From NCBI RefSeq assembly GCF_030409505.1, contig NZ_JAUFPZ010000002.1, positions 3,169,501 to 3,233,500 on the forward strand: a stretch of 64,000 nt of DNA, given 5' to 3'. The notes below the pieces were generated by a model. That model saw only the letters and a program-made list of their open reading frames with translations, did not search any database and was not told where the DNA came from. Shown in pieces: positions 1-7,260 of the stretch; position 1 is the first letter of the stretch; each line of letters starts with the position of its first letter. This stretch comes from Zunongwangia endophytica. GTDB taxonomy: Bacteria; Bacteroidota; Bacteroidia; Flavobacteriales; Flavobacteriaceae. The position numbers and the translations under genes are program-made.

Positions 1-685
1 TGTAAAAAAAGTAGTTTCTAAAGGTGCTGGTGCCGGGATTTTAAAAGATGTAGACCTTATGGTTTCGTTAACCGAAGCTATGGTAAAACATACCAATTTA
101 CCGGTAACCGTAAAGACGCGTTTGGGTTGGGATCACGATTCGATTAAAATTCTTGAAGTTGCAGAGCGTTTACAAGATGTGGGCTGTAAAGCGATTTCTA
201 TTCACGGGCGTACCAGAGCACAGATGTATAAAGGTGAAGCCGACTGGAAACCTATTGCTGAGGTTAAAAACAATCCCCGAATGCATATTCCGGTGTTTGG
301 AAACGGCGATGTAGATACGCCTGAAAAAGCGATGGAAATGCGTGATAAATACGGTTTGGACGGTGCGATGATAGGAAGAGCAAGTATAGGATATCCATGG
401 TTTTTTAGAGAAGTAAAGCATTATTTTGAAACCGGAGAGCACTTAGCGCCACCCACTTTGCAAGAACGCGTAGAAGCTGCAAGGCGACATTTACAAATGT
501 CAATTGATTGGAAGGGGGAGAAACTTGGCGTTTTTGAAACCAGAAGACATTATACAAACTACTTTAAAGGAATTCCGCATTTTAAAGATTACCGAATGAA
601 AATGGTAACAAGCGACGATTCTGCCGATGTTTTTGCTGCTTTCGATGAGGTTGAACGCGAGTTCGCAGGTTACGAGTTTGGCTAG
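1..685 (+). CDS. dusB: tRNA-dihydrouridine synthase (DusB-like), 5' end cut by window
   Basis: This enzyme uses FMN and NADPH to reduce uridines in the tRNA D-loop. The open frame runs from base 2 without a start codon, so the N-terminus lies outside the window; an internal ATG at 59 is not the start. The visible part begins just after where the family's catalytic GCP motif would be (KKVVSKGAGAGIL) and continues with TRLGWD, SIHGRTRAQMYKGEADW, VFGNGDVDTPE and GAMIGRASIGYPWFF. These are the TIM-barrel FMN/phosphate-binding motifs of the Dus family, followed by the helical C-terminal domain. The family is secure. DusB rather than another Dus paralogue is inferred from overall similarity. Confidence 0.88.
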   Translation, partial: VKKVVSKGAGAGILKDVDLMVSLTEAMVKHTNLPVTVKTRLGWDHDSIKILEVAERLQDVGCKAISIHGRTRAQMYKGEADWKPIAEVKNNPRMHIPVFGNGDVDTPEKAMEMRDKYGLDGAMIGRASIGYPWFFREVKHYFETGEHLAPPTLQERVEAARRHLQMSIDWKGEKLGVFETRRHYTNYFKGIPHFKDYRMKMVTSDDSADVFAAFDEVEREFAGYEFG

Positions 686-1017
686 TAGAAAGAATGTAGA
701 CTTTAGATCGCTTCGCTGATAGACTTTAGAGTTTAGAACATAGAAAATAGACTAGGGAAAATATACAGATCTATAAATCAGGATTAAAATGTTGAATTTT
801 AATTGCTGGATTTTGAATATTGAATTAAAAAGATGTCACTTCGAGTTATTTTATTGAAGTGATAACGGAGCTAAAATTCTATCGAGAAGCGGTATTTATA
901 TTTAATAAATTCTCGAAATTCAGAATCAAGATTGCACAATTTGGGAGATAATTTTTTTCTGAAAGCTGAGCGTTAATATCTGACAGCTTCTGAAGACTGC
1001 CTACTAGCTACTGAGGA
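686..1017. repeat. Intergenic spacer with degenerate repeats, no gene
   Basis: No credible reading frame. From 695 to 760 short degenerate repeats of the type TAGACTTTAGA and AGAAAATAGACTA recur. Around 832-895 there is a degenerate inverted-repeat block containing TGTCACTTCGAG, TTGAAGTGATAACGGAG and TATCGAGAAG. Related TGTCATTTCGAG...CTCGAGAA elements are scattered between genes in many Flavobacteriia. The flanking genes converge here, so the block may act as a bidirectional terminator; that role is inference. Confidence 0.4.
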
Positions 1018-2214
1018 TTATTCTTCCAAGGCTTTTTTACTTCTTCCAGCGGCGAGAAAAGATGCGAATAAACCTAATATTCCAATCGTGAGTATTACCG
1101 TTAAAATATTGCTAATTTCAATACTTACCGGGTATGGTAGGCTGGGAGTGATCATTACCAGATCGAATTGCATTTGTAAGTAGATAAGAAGCAGTGAGAA
1201 TATTAGTCCGATACCGCCGCCAATGGTACACATCAACATTCCCTGAGTAAAGAAGATATTTTTAATTTGTTTGGGTGTTGCTCCAAGGCTTTGCAGCGTT
1301 TTTATATTGCTTTTTTTATCCAGAATCACCATAATTATTGAACCTACTACGTTGAAAAGTGCAATAATTAGTACTAATGTAAAAATTAAGTATACCGCTA
1401 AATTCTCGGTATTGAGCATTTTATAGAGTACTTCATTTAGCTGTGCCCGAGTTCTTATTTCAACATTATCGCCAAAAAACTTCAGAATATGCTCTTTTAG
1501 AGTTTCTTCGTCAGCTTCCGAAGTCATTTTAATTTCTATAGCGCTATAGGTGTTTTCATCTAAGTTCAATAGACTTTGTGCAAAGTTGATATTAGAAAAA
1601 ATATATTTCCCGTTAAGATCTGAATTGATGTTGTAGATACCACTAACGATAACACTTTTTTGATTAAAAGCATCTGCCGGATTTGTAATTTGTCCTTTAC
1701 CTGGTTTAGGAACTAACAAGCGCATTAAGTGATTATAATTGAATATTCCGGGATTTAGTTTTCTCGAAATATCGGCTCCGATCACCACCTGAGGTTCAGA
1801 AGAAGTAAACCAAGTACCATCTACCGAACTGTCGATTTGTGTGACCTGCTGGTAACGCTCATCCACACCCTTAATAAAAGCCCAGGCCGTTTTTTCCTGA
1901 TACTCTAAGAAAACACGCTCTTCGATAGTTTTCGTGTAGTTGGCAATTCCGTCGATATTACTGAAATCGTCCTCCTGATCTTTAGAAAATGTAATCGTTT
2001 TCCCTGTTTTGGGAATCACTTTTAGATCGGGATCAAACTCGTTAGAAAAGGCAAGGCTAAACTCGCGCAACCCCGAAAATCCCGACAATACGATAAATAG
2101 AGAAAAAGCCCCAGCAAAAACACCAATGGCAGCGATTATCGTGATAATATTAATCGCATTATTACTGCTTTTAGAAAACAGATAACGCTTGGCGATATAT
2201 AAGGGGAACTTCAA
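1018..2214 (-). CDS. ABC transporter permease, LolC/LolE (FtsX) type
   Basis: This is a 398-residue inner-membrane protein with one N-terminal transmembrane helix (about residues 20-45), a large periplasmic domain (about 46-265) and three C-terminal helices (about 270-390). That is the topology of the LolC/LolE lipoprotein-release permeases. The sequence starts MKFPLYIAKRYLFSK and carries the FtsX signature in the last 120 residues (SLGATPKQIKNIFFTQG). The start is TTG at 2214, only 2 nt after the rbfA stop codon, so the two genes are co-transcribed and probably translationally coupled. It probably works with a separately encoded LolD-type ATPase to move lipoproteins toward the outer membrane. 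The precise substrate is inferred from family membership. Confidence 0.8.
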   Translation of the reverse strand: MKFPLYIAKRYLFSKSSNNAINIITIIAAIGVFAGAFSLFIVLSGFSGLREFSLAFSNEFDPDLKVIPKTGKTITFSKDQEDDFSNIDGIANYTKTIEERVFLEYQEKTAWAFIKGVDERYQQVTQIDSSVDGTWFTSSEPQVVIGADISRKLNPGIFNYNHLMRLLVPKPGKGQITNPADAFNQKSVIVSGIYNINSDLNGKYIFSNINFAQSLLNLDENTYSAIEIKMTSEADEETLKEHILKFFGDNVEIRTRAQLNEVLYKMLNTENLAVYLIFTLVLIIALFNVVGSIIMVILDKKSNIKTLQSLGATPKQIKNIFFTQGMLMCTIGGGIGLIFSLLLIYLQMQFDLVMITPSLPYPVSIEISNILTVILTIGILGLFASFLAAGRSKKALEE

Positions 2215-2216
2215 GC

Positions 2217-2609
2217 TTACGACTTTTTCCTACGTTCTAGAAGATCTGGATTGTTAATTGGGTCTTCTTCGCCTTGCAAAGATTTATCGATATTCTCGAT
2301 ATATTCTAAAGAGTCATCTATAAAAAAGCTCAAATCTGGCATTTTACGCAACTGATTTTTGGTACGCATCGCCATCTCGTGCTTTATCTTGTACTTTACT
2401 TCGTTTAATTCTTTAAGAATCTCCTCGGCATGTTTTTGCGGAAAAACACTAAGGTATGCTTTGGCTATACTAAGATCTGTCGTTACTTTAACTTTAGAAA
2501 CAGAAATTAAAATTCCATTAATTCCGGCATCGCGTAAAAAATTATTTACGATTTCGGCCAGATCTTTTTGCAGTACGCCTCCTATTTTTTTCTGTCTATT
2601 TGTTTCCAT
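2217..2609 (-). CDS. rbfA: Ribosome-binding factor A
   Basis: RbfA is a small KH-like protein that binds the 30S subunit and helps mature the 5' end of 16S rRNA. The 130-residue length matches the family. Visible features are the N-terminal helix KDLAEIVNNFLRDAG, the core ISVSKVKVTTDLSIAKAYLSVF and the C-terminal LRKMPDLSFFIDDSLEY strand and helix. The gene starts with ATG at 2609 and is the promoter-proximal gene of a pair with the LolC/E-type permease downstream, an arrangement I recall as common in Flavobacteriia. Confidence 0.93.
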   Translation of the reverse strand: METNRQKKIGGVLQKDLAEIVNNFLRDAGINGILISVSKVKVTTDLSIAKAYLSVFPQKHAEEILKELNEVKYKIKHEMAMRTKNQLRKMPDLSFFIDDSLEYIENIDKSLQGEEDPINNPDLLERRKKS

Positions 2610-2809
2610 GGTGCAAAAATAGTACTTTAAACTTAGCTGTAGATTTATTGAAGATAAGAATAATTATTTTAGTTGAATCTTTGCTCGATTATCGAAATTA
2701 AATGCGCTGATGCAGGTCTCTAGATAAAAAGTTATTTACTATATAGACACCTTTTCTACTTGCCCTACGTAGTTTACTGAAATTAGTATCGATTTTAAAT
2801 AATTTGAAG

Positions 2810-3211
2810 ATGAAAAAGATTGAACATATAGGTATCGCCGTTAGCGATCTAGAAGCAGCCAATAAAACTTATGCAGCGGTGATGGGAAAATCTCATTATA
2901 AAACCGAAGAAGTGCAGAGTGAACAGGTAATTACCTCTTTTTTTGAAATTGGAGAAAGTAAAGTCGAATTATTGGCAGCAACTTCTAATGACAGTGCTCT
3001 TGCAAAATCTATTTTGAAACGAGGTGAAGGTTTGCATCATATTGCTTTTGCAGTTGATAATATTGAAGCTGAGATAGAAAGATTACAAAGTGAAGGCTTT
3101 AGGTTATTAAATGATCAACCTAAAAAGGGAGCGGATAATAAGCTAATTGCCTTTATGCATCCCAAAGAAGCCAACGGAGTTTTGATCGAGCTTTGCCAAG
3201 AAATACAGTAA
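2810..3211 (+). CDS. mce: Methylmalonyl-CoA epimerase
   Basis: A 133-residue protein of the vicinal-oxygen-chelate (glyoxalase) superfamily. It interconverts the two epimers of methylmalonyl-CoA in the propionate-succinate pathway. Metal-ligand motifs are visible: EHIGIAVSDL near the N-terminus, GLHHIAFAVDN in the second half, and the closing VLIELCQ with the C-terminal glutamate. I place the start at ATG 2810. A TTG six bases upstream is in frame, but it would only add two residues before the conserved KKIEHIGIAV. It is monocistronic between rbfA (divergent) and the tRNA gene. Confidence 0.9.
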   Translation: MKKIEHIGIAVSDLEAANKTYAAVMGKSHYKTEEVQSEQVITSFFEIGESKVELLAATSNDSALAKSILKRGEGLHHIAFAVDNIEAEIERLQSEGFRLLNDQPKKGADNKLIAFMHPKEANGVLIELCQEIQ

Positions 3212-3277
3212 ATTTTTAGAGAAAGTACTTTATCTTCAAAGGATTGGCTGTTGGCTATCCACTAATTTAAAAAAATG

Positions 3278-3309
3278 TTTGGCACATAACAGAGATTTAT
3301 CTAAATTTG
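3278..3309 (+). promoter_or_regulatory. Bacteroidota sigma-A promoter for the tRNA gene
   Basis: TTTG at 3278-3281 and TAAATTTG at 3302-3309 match the Bacteroidota -33 (TTTG) and -7 (TAnnTTTG) elements with a 20 bp spacer. Transcription would start about 20 bp before the mature tRNA 5' end at 3336. Confidence 0.7.
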
Positions 3310-3335
3310 CGCACCCATAAGTAAAATTATGGACT

Positions 3336-3412
3336 GGTCCTATAGCTCAGCTGGTTAGAGCACTTGACTCATAATCAAGGGGTCCCTGGTTCGAGCCCAG
3401 GTGGGACCACCA
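3336..3412 (+). tRNA. tRNA with anticodon CAT, probably tRNA-Ile2 (lysidine type)
   Basis: A complete 77-nt cloverleaf including an encoded CCA. The acceptor stem is GGTCCTA with TGGGACC, the D-arm contains AGCTCAGCTGGTTAGAGC, and the anticodon stem-loop is CTTGA-CTCATAA-TCAAG, giving anticodon CAT at loop positions 3-5. The TTCG loop is GGTTCGAGCC. CAT can mean Met or Ile2. Pairs C4-G69 and C5-G68 in the acceptor stem are those known to favour TilS (lysidine synthetase) in E. coli, which points to Ile2. The gene is the attachment site of the element that follows: its 3' half from the anticodon loop onward is duplicated at 40085. Confidence 0.93.
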
Positions 3413-3418
3413 GTAAAA
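3368..3418 (+). repeat. attL: 51-bp direct repeat, tRNA anticodon loop to past CCA
   Basis: The 51 bases starting CTCATAATCAAGG and ending CCACCAGTAAAA are identical to 40085-40135. The repeat begins exactly in the anticodon loop, a classical crossover site for tyrosine integrases. The left copy completes a functional tRNA. Confidence 0.95.
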
Positions 3419-3420
3419 TC

Positions 3421-3450
3421 AAGCCTTACAGAGATGTAAGGCTTTTTTGT
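3421..3450 (+). terminator. Rho-independent terminator after the tRNA gene (element-borne)
   Basis: A perfect 10-bp stem, AAGCCTTACA / TGTAAGGCTT, with loop GAGA is followed by a T run. It lies inside the element, so it replaces the original chromosomal terminator that is now beyond the right attachment site. Confidence 0.85.
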
Positions 3451-3460
3451 TTCATCTTGG

Positions 3461-3479
3461 GTACAACATATGCACAACA
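3461..3479 (+). promoter_or_regulatory. Putative integrase arm-binding site, left end
   Basis: GTACAACATATGCACAACA here matches GTACAACATATGTACAACA at 39951-39969 in 18 of 19 positions and in the same orientation. Each contains two direct TACAACA-like units. Both lie just inside the attachment repeats, as expected for arm-type integrase sites. Confidence 0.5.
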
Positions 3480-3780
3480 TTTTTTTATCAAGGTTAGCTA
3501 TAAAAGCCGGCATTAGTAGAACCCTAGAAGGGTTCGATATGCCCATTCGGGAAATGGACGTAAACGGAAAATAAAAGCCTTAGCCAGGTTTAAGGATAAG
3601 GAGCGCAATTCTGGGAACCAGCGACTGCACGTGTATAGTAGGGAGCTAAGAGATTTCTATTTAAAACACCAGGCAGGAACACTCATTATAGTAGACTAGA
3701 AGCAAAAAATGAAATCATCAAGGAAGAAACATTTGTACTAAGAGACTGGGGGATATTATGATCTAATGATCACAAAAAGT
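3478..3780 (+). pseudogene. Decayed C-terminal fragment of a Cas12f-like gene
   Basis: Translated with one frameshift near 3535, this stretch aligns with the C-terminal third of the Cas12f-like protein encoded at 34992-36092. The first part reads LSRLAIKAGISRTLEG (compare LYRRLAIQAALQRAQN). The second reads SGNGRKRKIKALARFKDKE, then RLHVYSRELRDFYLKHQAGTLIIVD (compare RLHVYSRMLIDFCIKQQAGTLILIN), followed by an in-frame stop. After a further shift, RDWGYYDLM matches RNWNYYELM. The N-terminal two thirds are missing. It is on the plus strand, inverted relative to the intact copy, and like it is followed by guide-RNA-like scaffolds. This is therefore the relic of a second complete effector-plus-guide unit. 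Confidence 0.8.
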
Positions 3781-3813
3781 CGGTATTTAACTGATAATTG
3801 GTTAAAACATTTT

Positions 3814-3900
3814 GAGGGTGCTTTTATACCCACAAGGTGAGCTGAACAATTCACTTACTAAATGCACTTAGCATATACAAAGCATGGACATCTCTCAATA
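3814..3900 (+). ncRNA. Guide-RNA-like scaffold C with following candidate guide
   Basis: Positions 3814-3880 align with scaffold A at 34915-34983. Shared parts are GAGGGTGCTT, a hairpin GGGT..ACCC, AAGGTGAG, a hairpin closed by CTTAC/TCAC-like bases, TAAATGC-ACTTA-GCAT (hairpin 3) and ATACAA. The following 20 nt, starting AGCATGGACATC, would be the guide. It lies downstream of the decayed effector fragment in the same relative position as scaffold A to the intact gene. Expression and function are unknown. Confidence 0.6.
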
Positions 3901-3982
3901 AAGTTTTTAGATGGAAAAACTATAGAATAAAAGTAAGAAAGATTAATTTAAAACAACAGATTATTAATATCTAGTATTCTTT

Positions 3983-4058
3983 TAATTGCATAAGGTGAGT
4001 TGAAAACTTTACTCAAGAAATGCGTAGACCTTATAAAAAGCGTGAGCATTCTTAATAG
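3983..4058 (+). ncRNA. Degenerate guide-RNA-like scaffold D
   Basis: TAAGGTGAG, CTTTACTCAAGAAATGC and ACCTTATAAAA align with the core of scaffolds A-C, but the first hairpin is missing and the third is damaged. The sequence following it, AGCGTGAGCATTCTTAATAG, resembles the candidate guide of scaffold C (AGCATGGACATCTCTCAATA). This suggests that C and D arose by duplication. It is probably a non-functional relic. Confidence 0.35.
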
Positions 4059-4266
4059 GTATTACTACTTTCATTTTTCTTAAACTATAAATTTCAGTGG
4101 CACTAGGCAGGATAATCTTAGGTTTACTAGATGAAGCAAAAATTTTAATTTTAACAGCCTGTTTATTATTTTTTATCAATAAAAATTAATAGAATTTAAT
4201 AAATTTTTTTAAAGTATAAGATTAATAAATTTTTATAGTCATTTTGGTATTATAAAAATATCACAT

Positions 4267-5844
4267 ATGAGCTTAAATACTTCGAACTCCAATTATTTTC
4301 AGCAAATGACCCCCAAAAAACTAGTGGAAATTACTATAAAAAAGGGGCAGGGGCAATTGACCAATTCAGGAAGCCTCGCCATAAACACCGGCAAATTTAC
4401 TGGTCGATCTCCAAAAGATCGTTTTATTGTTGAAGAAGATATAACAAAAGGCGTATTGAATTGGGGAGAAATAAATATTTCGATTTCCTCTGAAAATTAT
4501 AGGAAATTAAAAGATGATATTCTCAAATACTTAGAGGGTAAAGAAATTTATACAAGGTTTGCCAATGCCGGCGCTCTGAAAAAATACCAGCTAAGACTTG
4601 AAGTGATCACTGAATATGCGTGGTCAAATCTTTTTGCTTATAATATGTTCATCAGACCTGAAGAAAAAGAACTTGAGAATTTTAGGAAAGACTGGACAAT
4701 AATTGATGCACCCGGGTTTATGGCAGATCCTGGAGTGCACGGAACCAGGCAGTCAAATTTTGCGATACTAAGCTTTTCAGAAAAAACAGTTTTAATTGGT
4801 GGAACAGGGTATACTGGAGAAATCAAAAAAGGCATATTTTCAGCCTTAAACTTTATCCTTCCAACAGAACATGATGTTTTACCGATGCACTGCTCGGCTA
4901 ATGTTGGAAAAAATAAGGATACAGCTATTTTCTTCGGACTTTCGGGAACAGGAAAAACTACTTTATCAGCCGATCCTAATAGAAAATTAGTTGGGGACGA
5001 TGAGCATGGCTGGACACCTGAAGGTCAAATCTTCAATTTTGAAGGTGGTTGCTATGCTAAGGTTATTGATCTCGATAAAAAATCTGAACCTGATATTTAT
5101 AATGCTATCCATGTAGGGGCTTTACTGGAAAATGTGATCATTAAGAACGGAGAAGTTGATTTTAAGGATATCTCTATCACTCAAAATACACGTGTGAGCT
5201 ACCCCATCAACCATATTGATAACATTCAGGTTCCATCCGTAGGAGAGAATCCTGAAAATATATTTTTTCTAACGGCAGATGCTTTTGGGGTTTTACCTCC
5301 TGTTTCTAAACTTACTAAAAATCAGGCAGCTTATCACTTCATTTCTGGCTATACCTCAAAAATTGCAGGAACTGAAGCCGGCATAAATGAACCTGTACCT
5401 TCCTTTTCTGCATGCTTTGGTGAACCATTTATGCCGTTGCACCCTACGATCTATGCGGAAATGCTCAGTGAAAAAATCGAAAGAAGTGATGCGAATGTCT
5501 GGCTTATTAATACTGGATGGACTGGAGGAGCTTACGGGGTTGGATCAAGAATAAAATTAGAATATACTAGGGCAATGGTGAATGCTATTTTGGATGGCAA
5601 ATTGGATAAGACTTATTCTTATGAAAAATACCACATCCACTCCGTTTTTGGAGTCGCACAACCGAGATCCTGTCCGGGCGTTCCGGATAAAGTTTTAAGT
5701 CCAAGAGCGACCTGGGATAATGATGAAGCATATTATACCGCTGCCTTTAAGCTTTCTAATGCCTTTAGAATAAATTTTGCGAAATTTGAATCTTATGCAA
5801 ATGAGGAAATTCGCCGCGGAGGACCGCAGCGATTCGACTTTTAA
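4267..5844 (+). CDS. pckA: ATP-dependent phosphoenolpyruvate carboxykinase
   Basis: The enzyme converts oxaloacetate and ATP to phosphoenolpyruvate, CO2 and ADP, the entry step of gluconeogenesis from C4 acids. The 525-residue length is normal. Visible motifs are TGRSPKDRFIVEE near residue 45, the kinase-1a P-loop GLSGTGKTTLSADPN near residue 225-240, and the metal-binding LVGDDEHGW just after it. The C-terminal adenine-binding region contains SCPGVPDKVLSPRATW. The start is ATG at 4267. It is cargo of the mobile element, so the host probably has its own copy. The same element encodes a dicarboxylate-type symporter 8 kb downstream, which would fit C4-acid use. Confidence 0.96.
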   Translation: MSLNTSNSNYFQQMTPKKLVEITIKKGQGQLTNSGSLAINTGKFTGRSPKDRFIVEEDITKGVLNWGEINISISSENYRKLKDDILKYLEGKEIYTRFANAGALKKYQLRLEVITEYAWSNLFAYNMFIRPEEKELENFRKDWTIIDAPGFMADPGVHGTRQSNFAILSFSEKTVLIGGTGYTGEIKKGIFSALNFILPTEHDVLPMHCSANVGKNKDTAIFFGLSGTGKTTLSADPNRKLVGDDEHGWTPEGQIFNFEGGCYAKVIDLDKKSEPDIYNAIHVGALLENVIIKNGEVDFKDISITQNTRVSYPINHIDNIQVPSVGENPENIFFLTADAFGVLPPVSKLTKNQAAYHFISGYTSKIAGTEAGINEPVPSFSACFGEPFMPLHPTIYAEMLSEKIERSDANVWLINTGWTGGAYGVGSRIKLEYTRAMVNAILDGKLDKTYSYEKYHIHSVFGVAQPRSCPGVPDKVLSPRATWDNDEAYYTAAFKLSNAFRINFAKFESYANEEIRRGGPQRFDF

Positions 5845-5845
5845 T

Positions 5846-6988
5846 TTACCTGCAAATGTTGTTTATGTATTGCTCTTCTAAAACAAATATTTTTTCATAA
5901 TCAACAAGGAATCTACCGGTGGTGAATTGACATTCAAAACTCAGTTCATCACCTTTTTTTACATAATTAAAGTTGATATTTGGCACTTTTGATGGCTCAC
6001 AATTTATGGGTTTAGAAAAATCTTCAAGTCTATTTCGCGCGATGGAGTTAATTTCACTTTTCAATTCTTTTACTAGTTTTTGCGAACCTAAATCCTTGAT
6101 TAGTTTTTCTTCAACAAGAAATTCGATGTCTCTTCCAATAGTTTTGCCCTTCCTAAAAACCAAATTACTATCTATAGTAAATTCATTTCTAAAAAATGTA
6201 TGTACATAGGCAACCTTTACAAAATTCTCGTTTTCACTAAAATCTGAATTATTATAAGATTCCCTAATTTTTGATTTGTCATCTGCGACTAAAAATGAAT
6301 CAATGGTAAATTCTCTTTTATCATACCAGATTTCGTGTTTTTGATATTCATAGCCTTCAAAAAGCTCGCCCCCTTGATTTTCTTCATCCATACACCTGGT
6401 ATACATTTTGGCTTCTTTCGCAACATAATGAAAGCCGTTTCTTTCTCTGAAAAAGGGAATTTTATATTGACCCTTTAAACTCCATTTGCCCTGATATTTA
6501 TAACATGGAAAATTGCAATCTGCAGGTAGGTCTTTCAACTTGATATAGGGCTGGATATAATTATTCTCAAAACTCCATTTCAACATGTCATACCGGGTTG
6601 TATTAGTTACGGTAGTATCTGCTGGTTCTTCTTTTAAAAATTGTATTCCAAGAAGTACTATAATTCCCACTAGTAATAATAAACAAAGGTATATCGCCCA
6701 CTTCTTATAATTTCTATTTCCAGCTTTCTCAGATAATATATTTTTCTTTTGAAGACTATTTTCATTTAAAAGTCGATTAACATTTCTTAAGGCTCTTTTA
6801 AACTCCCCTTCAGAAGCTGTACCGTTAATAAGTCTGGAAAATTGGGAATCACTATAACAAAGATCTCGCGCAATTTTAGAATTGCTTGTGGATTCGAACT
6901 TTTTATTTTCTGAATTAAATTTACCATAGCTTGTTTCAAGCTTTGAAATAAATTCCTGATGGTTTTCAATCTTATCTTCTTGATGCAT
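5846..6988 (-). CDS. Putative membrane regulator: cytoplasmic HTH-like domain, one TM helix, periplasmic domain
   Basis: Not a family I recognise. The 380-residue protein has a charged N-terminal part (about 1-90) with a possible helix-turn-helix, SKIARDLCYSDSQFSRLING. One strongly hydrophobic helix follows (about 95-117, WAIYLCLLLLVGIIVLLGI), then a periplasmic domain of about 260 residues with scattered cysteines. The layout recalls membrane-tethered transcription regulators. It converges on pckA with 1 nt between the stop codons and diverges from the susC gene at 7261 with 272 bp between them. It may sense a substrate and control that operon; this is inference from position. Confidence 0.55.
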   Translation of the reverse strand: MHQEDKIENHQEFISKLETSYGKFNSENKKFESTSNSKIARDLCYSDSQFSRLINGTASEGEFKRALRNVNRLLNENSLQKKNILSEKAGNRNYKKWAIYLCLLLLVGIIVLLGIQFLKEEPADTTVTNTTRYDMLKWSFENNYIQPYIKLKDLPADCNFPCYKYQGKWSLKGQYKIPFFRERNGFHYVAKEAKMYTRCMDEENQGGELFEGYEYQKHEIWYDKREFTIDSFLVADDKSKIRESYNNSDFSENENFVKVAYVHTFFRNEFTIDSNLVFRKGKTIGRDIEFLVEEKLIKDLGSQKLVKELKSEINSIARNRLEDFSKPINCEPSKVPNINFNYVKKGDELSFECQFTTGRFLVDYEKIFVLEEQYINNICR

Positions 6989-7260
6989 TGTTGATTTATT
7001 TCGCTAAAAATTGATAAAAATTGATAAAAAATAATGAAATAATATCATTTATTTATTTATATCATATAATTGTTGGGAAATCATTTATAGGGACTGATTT
7101 TCAAAGGTACACTTTATTAACAAAAAGATTATAAAAACTGGGAAGTATGGAGTATTTAACAGAAAATAAATTCATAAAGAGATTACCATTTAATCTGAAT
7201 TTCGAACAGAAATGAAAGGGAAAAATTTTAAATAATTTAATTAAAATAAAACCAAATTCA
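6989..7260. promoter_or_regulatory. Divergent control region between the HTH-TM gene and the first susC
   Basis: A 272-bp AT-rich region that must hold both promoters. AAAAATTGAT is directly repeated at 7007-7028. Positions 7127-7150 (GAT, then AAAACTGGGAAGTATGG) resemble the sequence following guide scaffold A. No clear -33/-7 pair was recognised. Confidence 0.4.

Noticed and set aside
3355..3546. Minus-strand reading frame across the tRNA gene
   Set aside because: It overlaps the tRNA and terminator and has no homology or ribosome-binding context.
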